From: Allobosea sp.
GTDB taxonomy: Bacteria; Pseudomonadota; Alphaproteobacteria; Rhizobiales; Kaistiaceae
Direction of reading: 5' to 3'
NCBI GenBank assembly: GCA_017307955.1
Contig: JAFKFV010000010.1
Location: forward strand, 62,001 to 126,000
DNA length: 64,000 bases
Position 1 is the first letter of the stretch. The number at the start of each line of letters is the position of its first letter. Both the position numbers and the translations under genes were made by a program. The notes beneath the pieces are model-generated. The model saw only the letters and a list, made by a program, of their open reading frames with translations, ran no database searches and was not told the DNA's origin. This document shows, piece by piece, positions 9,388-17,920 of the stretch.

Positions 9388-10464
9388 TCACATTCGGGCA
9401 GCGCGGGCGAGCATGTCGATGGTCGAAAGGACGAATTGCTTGCGGTCGAGATTATAGGCTTCGACTTCGGCCGAAAACCGGCGGACCTTGTCCCACACCT
9501 CCGCCCACTGCGCAAGCGGAACGGCCGCGACTGCGGGAGGCACGGGTGCCATCATCGTGGGCTCCGCCTCGCCGCGTGCGCGGCGCGCAAGCCAGTCGAA
9601 GACGAGGTCCTGGAAGCTCTCGAAGGCATCGTCCGCGCCGCGCTGCGCGACGATGTCGCCGAGCCGGTGGGCCGCGGCGGCGTCGAAATCCGGAAAGCGG
9701 CTCACCGCCCGGCCGAAGGTGGCGGCGATGGCGGCGACGTCCTCGTCGAGGAAGCGCACGGCGCGGCGGATGCTGCCCTGCCCCGCCAGCGCGGCGAAGC
9801 GGCGCTCCTCCGGCGCGGCATCGGTGTGCTCCGCGAGCGCCGCCTCGATCGCCTCGGGAGGCAGTGGCGAAAGATTGAGCCGCCGGCAGCGCGAACGGAT
9901 GGTCGGCAGCAGCCGGCCAGGCGCATGCGACAGCACCATGAACAGCGCGCCGCGCGGCGGTTCCTCGAGGATCTTGAGCAAGGCATTGGCGGCGCTGGTG
10001 TTGAGATCGTCGGCTGCGTCGACGATCGCGATCCGCCAGCCGGCCTCGCCGGCGGTCGAGCCGAAGAACGCGTTGGTGCGGCGGATCTCGTCGACGGTCA
10101 CCGATTCCTTGAAGCGCTTGTTCTTGTCGTCATAGGGCCGAGCCAGCGTCAGGAGGTTCGGATGGGCATGGGCGGCGATCTTGCGCGCCGCCGGATGGGA
10201 AGGATCGACCGCGAGGCTCTCCGCCGCCGGCGCCCGTTCAGGAACGGGATGCGCCAGAGCGAAACGGGCGAAGCGATGGGCGAGCGTCGCCTTGCCGCTG
10301 CCACGCGGGCCGGTGATCAGCCAGGCATGATGCATACGGCCGCCACGATAGGCGTCGAGCAGGACCCGCTCGTCGGCGCTCGCGCCATACCAGGCGGTCT
10401 GTTCGGCAGGCGCGGGCCAGCCGTCCAGCGCGTCGAGTTCCGGCATGATGTCGGCAGCGGCCAT
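9388..10464 (-). CDS. holB: DNA polymerase III delta' subunit
   Basis: 358 residues of the clamp-loader AAA+ family. The P-loop is GPRGSGKATLAH (about residue 51), followed by a VDEIR segment and IVDAADDLNTSAANALLKILEEPP, the diagnostic Walker B/sensor block of delta'. It helps load the beta clamp at the replication fork. It lies 17 bp after tmk within the dacF-tmk-holB-metG run. The first ATG is used; the ATG seven codons in is possible. Confidence 0.93.
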   Translation of the reverse strand: MAAADIMPELDALDGWPAPAEQTAWYGASADERVLLDAYRGGRMHHAWLITGPRGSGKATLAHRFARFALAHPVPERAPAAESLAVDPSHPAARKIAAHAHPNLLTLARPYDDKNKRFKESVTVDEIRRTNAFFGSTAGEAGWRIAIVDAADDLNTSAANALLKILEEPPRGALFMVLSHAPGRLLPTIRSRCRRLNLSPLPPEAIEAALAEHTDAAPEERRFAALAGQGSIRRAVRFLDEDVAAIAATFGRAVSRFPDFDAAAAHRLGDIVAQRGADDAFESFQDLVFDWLARRARGEAEPTMMAPVPPAVAAVPLAQWAEVWDKVRRFSAEVEAYNLDRKQFVLSTIDMLARAARM

Positions 10465-10481
10465 CGCGGTTCCGGGCGGGG

Positions 10482-11150
10482 TCAGGGGATCGGCTTCAGC
10501 AGCCGCTCCGATACGACCTGCCAGATTTCCGCCGCCACGTCATCCACGCCGCGCGTCGCATCGATCACCACGCACCGGCCGGGCTCGCGCTCGGCGATCT
10601 CGAGGAAGATGCGGCGACGCGCCTCGTGCTTGGCGATGGTCTCGCCCTCGAAGCGGTCGGCATCGCCAGCGCCGCGCCGGGCCGCAGCCCGGGCGAGCCC
10701 CGTTTCGGCGGGGAGGTCGAGGATCACCGTGAGGTCCGGCCGCGTCTCGCCGACCGCGAGCGTTTCGAGCCCGTCGAGCAGCGCGGCATCGACGCCGTCT
10801 GCGCCCTGATAGGCACGGGTCGAATCGGTGAAGCGGTCGGAGAGGACGAAGGCGCCCCGTGCCAGCGCCGGCCGGATGATCCGGTCGACATGATCGGCGC
10901 GCGCGGCGGCGAACAGAACGGCCTCGCCGCCACCGCCCAGCGGCCGCGCGCGGCCCGAGAGGATGAAGGAGCGGATCGCCTCGGCATCCGGCGTGCCGCC
11001 TGGCTCCCGCGTCTCGACGACGGCGATGCCGCGCTCGGCAAGCGAGGCGGCGAGGCGCTTCATCTGCGTCGACTTGCCTGCCCCCTCCCCGCCTTCGAAG
11101 GTGATGAAGCGGCCGCGCGGAGCGGCGTCGTTCTGTCCCGCCGCGATCAT
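10482..11150 (-). CDS. tmk: Thymidylate kinase
   Basis: About 222 residues. It has the P-loop FEGGEGAGKSTQ, the TREPGGT loop and the DRFTDSTRAYQG (DR[FY]xxS) motif, which identify dTMP kinase (dTMP to dTDP). The ATG at 11150 overlaps the preceding stop by one base (TGATG), so translation is coupled to the dacF-like gene; an in-frame GTG at 11159 is the alternative start. Confidence 0.95.
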   Translation of the reverse strand: MIAAGQNDAAPRGRFITFEGGEGAGKSTQMKRLAASLAERGIAVVETREPGGTPDAEAIRSFILSGRARPLGGGGEAVLFAAARADHVDRIIRPALARGAFVLSDRFTDSTRAYQGADGVDAALLDGLETLAVGETRPDLTVILDLPAETGLARAAARRGAGDADRFEGETIAKHEARRRIFLEIAEREPGRCVVIDATRGVDDVAAEIWQVVSERLLKPIP

Positions 11151-12298
11151 CAGAGCCACCCGGTGAGCAATTCGCCGACCGCGTCCAGCGCGCGGCCCTG
11201 CATGGAGCCGGTGGCGATGTCGGCCATGGTCACGACCGGCTTTTCGACGAGGAGATCGTCGCCGACATAGATGCGCACCACGCCGACCGTCTCGCCCTTC
11301 TTGACGGGCGCGACAAGCGGTCCGTCATAGACGATGCGGGCGCGAATTCGGTCGCGCGCGCCGCGCTCCAGCAGGACATCGAGCGGCGCCGCCGTTGCGA
11401 GCGCCACGGCCGAGGCGTCGCCGCCATAGACCTTGGCCTCGGCGATCATCTCGCCGGCATCGAAGAAGCGCAGCCGCTCGAAGGCGGTGTCGGCCCAGTC
11501 GAACAGCCGCGTCACCTCCTCCGCCCGGGCCTTGTCGGTCGGCAGACCGCTGACGACCGCCGTCATGCGGTGGCCGTCGCGAAGTGCCGAGGCGGCATAG
11601 CCGAAGCCGGCCGCCTCGCTGTAGCCGGTCGAGAGACCGTCGACGCCGATGCCGGCCGAAAGCAGCGGATTGCGGTTGCGCTGGAAGATCTTGTTCCAGG
11701 TGAAGTCGGGCTCGGCATAGATCCGGTAGAGCTCCGGATGCGTCGTCGCGAGATAGTCGGCGATGATGGCGAGGTCCGAGGCGGTCGAGAGCTGCTCGGG
11801 ATCGGCGAGTCCGGTGACGTTGCGGAACGTGGTCGCGGTGAGGCCGAGCGCCCGGGCCTTGTCGTTCATGCGGGTCACGAACGCGGCCTCGGAACCAGCC
11901 ATGCCCTCGGCGAGGATAAGGCAGGCGTCGTTGCCGGCCTGCACGATGGCGCCGCGCAGGAGATCGGAGACGGCGATCTCGGACTTCAGCGCCGCGAACA
12001 TGGTCGCGCCGCGCGATGGGGCGCCGCCCTTGCGCCAGGCGTTTTCGCTGACCTTGAAGGTCTGGTCGAGCCGGATCTCGCCGGCCTTCAGCGCATCGAA
12101 CACCACCGCCATGGTCATCATCTTTGCCATGGCCGCGGGATCGAAACGCTCGTCGGCCGCCTTGCGATAGAGTGTGCCGCCGCTGTCGACATCGATGAGG
12201 ATCGCGCGCGGCGCCTTGCTCTCGAATGCCGTTTCAGCGGCCGCCGGCTGGGCGAGCGCAAGCAGCGCGGCAAGGGAGAGCGAGGCGCATGACCGCAT
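11150..12298 (-). CDS. DacF-type D-alanyl-D-alanine carboxypeptidase homologue lacking all three active-site motifs
   Basis: 382 residues with a signal peptide (cleavage near AAA-ET, about residue 21), an S11 peptidase domain and the C-terminal PBP5-type beta domain from about residue 290. The position is that of dacF in Hyphomicrobiales. The catalytic tetrad SxxK reads A56-M-A-K59, the SxN motif reads A121-G-N, and KTG reads S223-T-G, so both active-site serines and the basic residue are replaced. The bases were checked (GCC for A56 at 12131-12133). The reading frame is intact and the rest of the domain well conserved, so this is probably a folded non-catalytic relative rather than a decaying gene. 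Confidence 0.85.
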   Translation of the reverse strand: MRSCASLSLAALLALAQPAAAETAFESKAPRAILIDVDSGGTLYRKAADERFDPAAMAKMMTMAVVFDALKAGEIRLDQTFKVSENAWRKGGAPSRGATMFAALKSEIAVSDLLRGAIVQAGNDACLILAEGMAGSEAAFVTRMNDKARALGLTATTFRNVTGLADPEQLSTASDLAIIADYLATTHPELYRIYAEPDFTWNKIFQRNRNPLLSAGIGVDGLSTGYSEAAGFGYAASALRDGHRMTAVVSGLPTDKARAEEVTRLFDWADTAFERLRFFDAGEMIAEAKVYGGDASAVALATAAPLDVLLERGARDRIRARIVYDGPLVAPVKKGETVGVVRIYVGDDLLVEKPVVTMADIATGSMQGRALDAVGELLTGWL

Positions 12299-12320
12299 CC
12301 CGGATCATCCGTTCGAAAGC

Positions 12321-12339
12321 GCCGGAGAAGGCCTCCGGC
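12321..12339 (-). other. 7-bp hairpin between rlpA and the dacF-like gene
   Basis: GCCGGAG and CTCCGGC with a 5-nt loop in the 72-bp gap. No T run follows on the minus strand, so termination is doubtful. Confidence 0.25.
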
Positions 12340-12370
12340 GGCCGCAGGCCGTCGTGCCTCGCCGACGGTT

Positions 12371-13885
12371 TCAGCGCGTCACGACGAAAGCGTCGCGGGC
12401 GCCCGCCGCGGCGACGGCTGCCAGGGCATCCTTCTCAGAGACGCTGCTGTCGGCAACGAGGATGCGGAGTTGATGCAGCGTGCGTCCGCCGACCGCGACA
12501 TCGCTCATCGCCGGGCGGCCGAGCCAGGCGAGCTTCGCCGCCATGGCCTTCGCATTTGCCGCGTCGGCGAAGACGCCCACGGCGATCTCGGTCGCATCGG
12601 CGCTGCGCTCGGCCGCCGCGCGGGCGACCGCGAGCTGCAGGGCCTCCTCGAGACCGGCATGCCGGGAGTTCTTCGCCATGCCGTCGATGGCGCGCTGCGC
12701 ATCCGTGAAGTCCGGATCGGAGGCATAGGACGAGCGGGCCGACCGATAGACGGGCTGCTGGTACTCGGCCTCGAAGGCGGCAGGGTCCTTGACCGTGAAC
12801 GAGCCGAGCGAGCGCTCGCCGTAGGTCGTGCCGCCGACGGTCGAGGCCTGCACCACGTCCGGCTGCGCGACGATCTCCGGCTCGGCGATCGCCATCGCCT
12901 GCACCGGCGCGGCGACGGGCGCTGCGACCGGAGCGTTCTGCGCCGCCAGGATCTCGTAGTTGTAGGGATCGATCGCGGTGCCGCCATCGACGATGGAGGC
13001 CGGCCGCGCCCGCGGAACGGGGGCCATCGCCAGCACGATCTGCGGGCTGGCGGCCGGAGCGCGCATGGCGACGGCGACGGTCGGCACGGGCGCCGGCTGG
13101 CGGGCGGCGACGGCGATGGTCGGCGCCGGCGCGCTGCGCGTCGCGGGCTGCTGGCGCATCGCCACAGCGACGGCCGATTCCTTTTTCACCCGCGCCATGG
13201 CGACCATGACGTTGGGATTGCCGATCTCGGTATTGTTGGGCGCCACATAGGTCGCCATCAGCATCTGCTTGTCGTGGCCCTGCATCCGGGCCGGGCCGAT
13301 GTATTCGACCTTCACCTTGGCCGCGCCATGGCGCTTGACCTCGAGCAGTTCCGCCGTCTTCGAGGAAAGGTCGATCAGGCGATTGCGCTCATAGGGGCCG
13401 CGATCATTGACGCGGACGACGACGGAGGCGCCGTTCTTCAGATTGGTGACGCGCGCATAGCTCGGAAGCGGCATGGTGGGATGCGCGGCCGACAGCGTGT
13501 CCATGTCATAGACTTCGCCATTCGCCGTATAGCGGCCATGGAAGGCCGAGCCGTACCAGGAGGCGTAGCCGACGGCGGTGTAGCGCTTGTTCTCGAAGGG
13601 TTTGTAGACCTTGCCCTTCACGGTATAGGCCTTGCCGACCATGTAGCGGCCGCCGCCCTGCGGAACCGGCTGGCCATATTCGACCACGCGCGGGCTGGCC
13701 TTCACGCCATACTTGCTTTCGGGGAAATATTCGGACGAGCGCTTCTTGGCTTTCGGCGGTGGCGCCGACGCGCAGGAAGCGACGATCGACGCCGCTGCGA
13801 CGATCAAAAGCGTCGTCAGGACCGGCCGTGAAACCGATCCAGCGAGGTGCGAAGCACGCGGGTTCTTGATACGCAACGTCCCCAT
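12371..13885 (-). CDS. rlpA: RlpA-like septal ring lytic transglycosylase lipoprotein with SPOR-like C-terminus
   Basis: 504 residues. An N-terminal hydrophobic segment ends in VASCAS, a plausible lipobox. The double-psi beta-barrel (about 95-190) has YASWYGSAFHGRYTANGE and the VRVNDRGPY motif with the catalytic Asp-Arg of RlpA. A long Ala/Pro/Val linker (about 225-340) follows. The last 80 residues resemble a SPOR domain binding denuded glycan strands. RlpA cleaves septal peptidoglycan at the cell envelope. Next to a PBP5-type gene it forms a cell-wall pair. Confidence 0.9.
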   Translation of the reverse strand: MGTLRIKNPRASHLAGSVSRPVLTTLLIVAAASIVASCASAPPPKAKKRSSEYFPESKYGVKASPRVVEYGQPVPQGGGRYMVGKAYTVKGKVYKPFENKRYTAVGYASWYGSAFHGRYTANGEVYDMDTLSAAHPTMPLPSYARVTNLKNGASVVVRVNDRGPYERNRLIDLSSKTAELLEVKRHGAAKVKVEYIGPARMQGHDKQMLMATYVAPNNTEIGNPNVMVAMARVKKESAVAVAMRQQPATRSAPAPTIAVAARQPAPVPTVAVAMRAPAASPQIVLAMAPVPRARPASIVDGGTAIDPYNYEILAAQNAPVAAPVAAPVQAMAIAEPEIVAQPDVVQASTVGGTTYGERSLGSFTVKDPAAFEAEYQQPVYRSARSSYASDPDFTDAQRAIDGMAKNSRHAGLEEALQLAVARAAAERSADATEIAVGVFADAANAKAMAAKLAWLGRPAMSDVAVGGRTLHQLRILVADSSVSEKDALAAVAAAGARDAFVVTR

Positions 13886-13914
13886 CCTGCCTCTTTCCTA
13901 CCAGCAAACGCCCA

Positions 13915-13928
13915 CTTTGTCGACAAAG
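13915..13928. promoter_or_regulatory. CTTTGTC-GACAAAG palindrome upstream of rlpA
   Basis: A perfect 14-bp inverted repeat 30 bp before the rlpA start, in the otherwise featureless 208-bp intergenic stretch 13886-14093. A regulator site is possible; nothing in the sequence names the protein. Confidence 0.35.
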
Positions 13929-14093
13929 CGGCGGCAAGCGCGCATGGCGTCTGCGGAGGCCGCCGCATAAGCGCGCCAACCCCCGCCCCCATAGAGGCCC
14001 GGGGGCGTTGACGAGGGGTTAAGAAGACGTGGCTCGATACCGGCAAATTCTCGCCGACAGGGTGAACATCCGGTAACCATCCGCGCGCGCTGG

Positions 14094-14567
14094 TCAGGCG
14101 CTGATCGCCGCGCCGGTGGCATCCGCCGCGCGAAGGAGGTCGGACGGCGCCAACCGGATCTGAAGCCCGCGCTGGCCGCCATTCACATAGACATAGGCTT
14201 CGGTGAGGGCGGCGGCGTCGACGACGGTGCGCAGCTTCTTCTTCTGGCCGAAAGGGCTGACGCCGCCGACCTTGTAGCCCGTGATCCGCTCGGCGTCGGG
14301 GATGGCCGCCATGGCGGCGGACTTGCCGGAGAAGGCGCTGGCGACCTTCTTCATGCTCGCTTCTCGATCGGAAGCGAGGACGACGCAGACCGGCTTGCCG
14401 TCGACCTCGGCGATGAGCGTCTTCAGGACGCGGTGAGGCTCCTCGCCGAGCGCCTCCGCGGCCTGGAGGCCGACCCGCTCCGCGGTCGGATCATAGTCAT
14501 AGGCGACGACCTCGAAGGCGATGCCGAGCTTTTTCAGCGCGAGCGTGGCGGGCGTTGTCTGGGCCAT
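14094..14567 (-). CDS. ybaK: YbaK-type Cys-tRNA(Pro)/Cys-tRNA(Cys) deacylase
   Basis: 157 residues forming a single YbaK/ProX domain. Recognisable parts are YDYDPTAERVGLQAAEALG, the KTLIAEVDGKPV strand and the GGVSPFGQKKKL loop with the essential lysine region. The family removes cysteine mischarged on tRNA-Pro. The start at 14567 is chosen because the family begins with KKLGI about 12 residues in; an ATG at 14603 is also in frame. Confidence 0.9.
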   Translation of the reverse strand: MAQTTPATLALKKLGIAFEVVAYDYDPTAERVGLQAAEALGEEPHRVLKTLIAEVDGKPVCVVLASDREASMKKVASAFSGKSAAMAAIPDAERITGYKVGGVSPFGQKKKLRTVVDAAALTEAYVYVNGGQRGLQIRLAPSDLLRAADATGAAISA

Positions 14568-14625
14568 GAAATGCACTCCGGTGACGCCCGCGTGATGCGC
14601 CATCGCCAGACGCCCCGCAAGAGCC

Positions 14626-15579
14626 TCAGGCCTTGCCCCGGTCGGCGACCAGCGCCGCCGCGCCGACGAGGCCGGCATTCTCCGCGAGTTCCGCCCGAAC
14701 CACCACGACATCGCGGAATGCAGCCATCAGATGGGCGCGCATGACGCGATGGATCGTTCCGTCCATGAGGTCGAAGGCCGCCGAGACGCCGCCGCCCATG
14801 ACAATCCTCTCCGGGCTGTAGAGATGGACGAGGCTGGCGAAGCCGCGCCCGAGGAGGGCTGCCTCTTCCTCGATCAGGGCGAGCGCGAGCTCGTCGCCGG
14901 CGCGCGCCGCTTCGACGACATGGCGGGCATCGACGGTTCCGGTCGCGGCTGCGCGGCCGAGCGCCGACTCCGGGTGGTCCGTCGCCGCGGCGCGGGCGCG
15001 GCGGCCGAGCGCCGAGCCGGAGGCGAAGGCCTCGAAGCAGCCGATGGTGCCGCAGGGGCAGCGCGGGCCGTCGGGGGCCATCGTGAAATGGCCGATATGG
15101 CCCGCCATGCCGCGACGGCCATGCATGATGCGGCCATCGACGATGACGCCGCCGCCGAGCCCGGTCGAGACCGTGGCATAGACGAGATGCGAGAGGCCGC
15201 GGCCGGCGCCGTGGCGCCATTCGCCATAGGCGGCGGAGATGCCGTCATTCTCGAGCAGCACCGGGAGCCCGGTCGCGGCGGCGAGCCGGTCGCGCAGCGG
15301 CACATCGGTCCAGCCCGGCAAGGTCGGGATTTCCAGGACGACGCCGGCCTCGCTGTCGAGCGGGCCGGGCGCCGAGATGCCGATGCCGTTGATCCGGTCG
15401 GCGGTGATGCCGGCCGAAACCGCGCCGATCAGCCGCTGCATCTGCGCCAGCACGGCCTCCGGGCCGCCGGCGACATCGGTCGGCTCGGCCGCGCGCGCCT
15501 CGACACGGGCGCCGGCGACGAGAGCCGCGCGGAGCTGCGTGCCGCCGAGGTCGATGGCGATGGCGAGCGGCGCGCTCAT
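14626..15579 (-). CDS. ROK-family sugar kinase
   Basis: 317 residues. It has the phosphate-binding IDLGGTQLRAAL, the ENDGISAAYGEW segment with the catalytic Asp, GTGLGGGVIVDG, and the zinc motif CPCGTIGCFE. ROK kinases phosphorylate glucose, fructose, N-acetylmannosamine or related sugars; the zinc site and length allow any of these. It is the last gene of the sugar operon, 3 bp after the epimerase stop. Confidence 0.88.
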   Translation of the reverse strand: MSAPLAIAIDLGGTQLRAALVAGARVEARAAEPTDVAGGPEAVLAQMQRLIGAVSAGITADRINGIGISAPGPLDSEAGVVLEIPTLPGWTDVPLRDRLAAATGLPVLLENDGISAAYGEWRHGAGRGLSHLVYATVSTGLGGGVIVDGRIMHGRRGMAGHIGHFTMAPDGPRCPCGTIGCFEAFASGSALGRRARAAATDHPESALGRAAATGTVDARHVVEAARAGDELALALIEEEAALLGRGFASLVHLYSPERIVMGGGVSAAFDLMDGTIHRVMRAHLMAAFRDVVVVRAELAENAGLVGAAALVADRGKA

Positions 15580-15582
15580 GCC

Positions 15583-16284
15583 TCAGCCGCCATGGGGCTG
15601 CGCGTGGACCCAGCTGATGCGGGCGGCGAGATCCGGGGCGCCGAAGGCGAGCGAGCCCATGACGATCGTCTCGGCGCCATGCGCGCGAAGCTCCGGCACC
15701 GTATGCTCGCGGATGCCGCCATCGGCGGCGACGCGGACGGGGAAGCCGCTGGCGGCGACGAGGCGGCGCGCTGCGGCGATGCGGCCTGGCGCCTCGGGAT
15801 CGAGCCCCTGCCCCTTCACGCCGATGCCCGTGCCGAGCAGCGTCAAAAGGCTGATGCGCGGCAGCAGGTCCTCGGCCGCCTCGACGGGCGTCGCGAGTTG
15901 CAGCACGACGCCGGCGGGCAGGCCGAGAGAATGGATGAGATCGAGGCCGGCGCCGACATTGTCGTTTTCGGCGTGGATGCTGATGAGATCGGCGCCCGCC
16001 TCGGCGAACTGCTCGATCTGGGCGAGGAGGATGCGGTCGTCGACCATCAGGTGGACGTGCAGCGGCTTCCTCGTGAGCTTGCGGACCGCCGCCAGCAGGT
16101 CGGGGAAATAGAGGAGCGCGGGCGAGAAATGGCCGTCGGCGACGTCGACATGGTAGATATCGACATGCTGGTCCACGCGCGCAATGTCGTCGGCGACGCG
16201 GGCGAGATCGGCCGACCAGAGCGAAAACTCGGCGAGAAGGCGGTCCTTCGGCAGGGCGTCGAACCAGCCGGCAGCGGGCTTCAT
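15583..16284 (-). CDS. Ribulose-phosphate 3-epimerase-family enzyme
   Basis: 233 residues, a TIM barrel of the RPE family. The metal ligands are in place: His/Asp in YHVDVADGHF, His in LHVHLMV, and the catalytic Asp in AADGGI. It is more divergent than housekeeping Rpe and sits in a sugar catabolic operon, so a related ketose-phosphate (for example allulose 6-phosphate) is possible. The start overlaps the preceding stop as ATGA. Confidence 0.8.
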   Translation of the reverse strand: MKPAAGWFDALPKDRLLAEFSLWSADLARVADDIARVDQHVDIYHVDVADGHFSPALLYFPDLLAAVRKLTRKPLHVHLMVDDRILLAQIEQFAEAGADLISIHAENDNVGAGLDLIHSLGLPAGVVLQLATPVEAAEDLLPRISLLTLLGTGIGVKGQGLDPEAPGRIAAARRLVAASGFPVRVAADGGIREHTVPELRAHGAETIVMGSLAFGAPDLAARISWVHAQPHGG

Positions 16285-17093
16285 TGCGGAATCTCCTTCA
16301 GGAAATCGGATAGCGCGGCACGCGCCTCATGGACATAGCGCTCGCGGCTTACCGCCTTCGGCGTGATGCGCACGAGCCGCGCCCCAGGGATCGCCGCGGC
16401 GAGCGCCTCGGCATGGGCGAGCGGATGGATGAAATCCTCGCCATGGCCGATGACGAGCGTTGGCACGGCGAGCGCGGCCAGCGCCTCGCGAGCCACGCCG
16501 GGGCCGTCGGCCGCAATCGCGGTGAGCAGCGCGGCGGTGGTCGCGATCGGCTCGCGGGCGAAGAAGCCACGTAAGGAAGCTAGATTGTCGGGCGCCTCGC
16601 GCGCCAGCATCGCCGCCATGGGCGAGGCTTCGAACAGGGCGCGGGCCTCGATGGGGTCATGCTGCGCGAGCAGGCGGCCGACCTCGTCATTCGGCGCCAT
16701 GTTGGCGGGGGCCTTGTCGATGAACCAGGCCGGTCGGACGAGTACCAGGCCTGCCACGAGATCGGGGCGGAGCACGGCGAGGCGGAGCGCGATGGCGGCG
16801 CCCATCGAGACGCCGCCGATGACGATCGGCCCCCCGCCCCTCGCCTCGGCGAGCGCGGCGACATCGTCGGCGAAGGTCTCGATCGAGAAGGCGTCCGGCG
16901 CGCCGGCCTCCGAGGCGCCGTGACCGCGGCATTCGAGCGTCAGGCAGGACCAGCCGCCGCCTGCCGGAAAGAGCTCCTGCGGCTGGGCCGCGTCGCCGCA
17001 GAGCCCATGCTGGAAGATCATGCGCCGGCCGCTGCCGCTTTCCATGACGGAGAGCGAGAGCCCGTCGCGCTTGAAGGTCGTGCGGCCGCTCAT
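16281..17093 (-). CDS. Alpha/beta hydrolase
   Basis: 270 residues. The oxyanion HG (FQHGLCG), the nucleophile elbow GVSMG and an Asp in GHGEDF are visible; the catalytic histidine is probably the one in YVHEAR near the C-terminus. The substrate is unknown. It overlaps both neighbours by 4 nt (ATGA), so it is a true member of the sugar operon and may hydrolyse an ester or lactone intermediate. The long upstream frame is antisense-like arginine-rich sequence and is not used. Confidence 0.8.
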   Translation of the reverse strand: MSGRTTFKRDGLSLSVMESGSGRRMIFQHGLCGDAAQPQELFPAGGGWSCLTLECRGHGASEAGAPDAFSIETFADDVAALAEARGGGPIVIGGVSMGAAIALRLAVLRPDLVAGLVLVRPAWFIDKAPANMAPNDEVGRLLAQHDPIEARALFEASPMAAMLAREAPDNLASLRGFFAREPIATTAALLTAIAADGPGVAREALAALAVPTLVIGHGEDFIHPLAHAEALAAAIPGARLVRITPKAVSRERYVHEARAALSDFLKEIPQ

Positions 17094-17920
17094 GCGGGGA
17101 CGGCGCCCGAGGCGCGGAGGAAATTTGACACGCGCGCGGCATCCTTCGCGTCGAGCCCGTGCGTCACGAGCGGGCCGTCGAAGCCAACGGCGCGAAGCTC
17201 GGCGATGAAGCGGGGAAAATCGACGACGCCGTCGCCGGCCGTGGCGAAGCTGCCGTCCGGATGGCGGTCCTTGGCATGGGCGAGGACGATGTCGGGGCCG
17301 AGCAGTGTGATCGCCTCGCGGATGCGGCGCTCGCGCTCGGGCTTCGGCTCGGTCTCGAAGAGATTGGCCGGGTCGAGCACGATGCCGATGCGGTCGGTGG
17401 CGAAGAGGTCGAGCAGCGCCCGCGCCTTTCCGGCCGAGGAGACGACATTGCCGAGTTCCGGCTCGACGCCGATGACGATGCCATGCCGCTCGGCGACGGG
17501 CAGAAGGATGCGGAACTCGGCGACGAGAGCCTGCCAGGCCTCGGGGCTGGCATTCTCCGGATGGTGGCGCCACTGGTCGGCCGCGTCGCGGCTGCCGGTG
17601 CAGACGGTGAGGAGCCGCGTCCCCATCGCCGGCGCTGCCGCGGCCAGCGCCGCGAAGGCTCGCCGCCCCGCTTCACGGACCGACAGGTCGGGATGGATCA
17701 TGTTGTAGGTCGCCGAGAGCGCCGCGATCGAGGCGCCACTCGCGTCGGAAGCCTCGCGCACGGCCTCGACGACCGCAGGCGCGATGGTCTCGGGCAGCGG
17801 CGGCAGGCCGGAGCAGGCCATGTTGTACTGGACAGCCGCATAGCCGGCGTCGCGGGCCGCGGCGAGGACCTCGCCCGGTGTCGCGCCGGGAAAGGTCTTG
17901 GCGAAGATGCCGAGCTGCAT
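17090..17920 (-). CDS. Sugar phosphate isomerase/epimerase (AP-endonuclease 2-like TIM barrel)
   Basis: 276 residues starting MQLGIFAKTF. Candidate metal ligands are Glu in GVEPELGN, Asp in VLDPANL and His in LAHAKDR, in the order seen in xylose isomerase-like TIM barrels such as IolE/IolI and DTE epimerases. It overlaps the dehydrogenase stop by one base and the hydrolase start by four, so all are co-translated. Confidence 0.83.
   Translation of the reverse strand: MQLGIFAKTFPGATPGEVLAAARDAGYAAVQYNMACSGLPPLPETIAPAVVEAVREASDASGASIAALSATYNMIHPDLSVREAGRRAFAALAAAAPAMGTRLLTVCTGSRDAADQWRHHPENASPEAWQALVAEFRILLPVAERHGIVIGVEPELGNVVSSAGKARALLDLFATDRIGIVLDPANLFETEPKPERERRIREAITLLGPDIVLAHAKDRHPDGSFATAGDGVVDFPRFIAELRAVGFDGPLVTHGLDAKDAARVSNFLRASGAVPA

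Noticed and set aside
8092..10809. Open frame of 905 codons on the plus strand opposite metG, holB and tmk
   Set aside because: It lies antisense to three certain genes, is rich in Arg/Glu/Asp/Gly as expected for a complementary frame at high GC, and has no recognisable domain.
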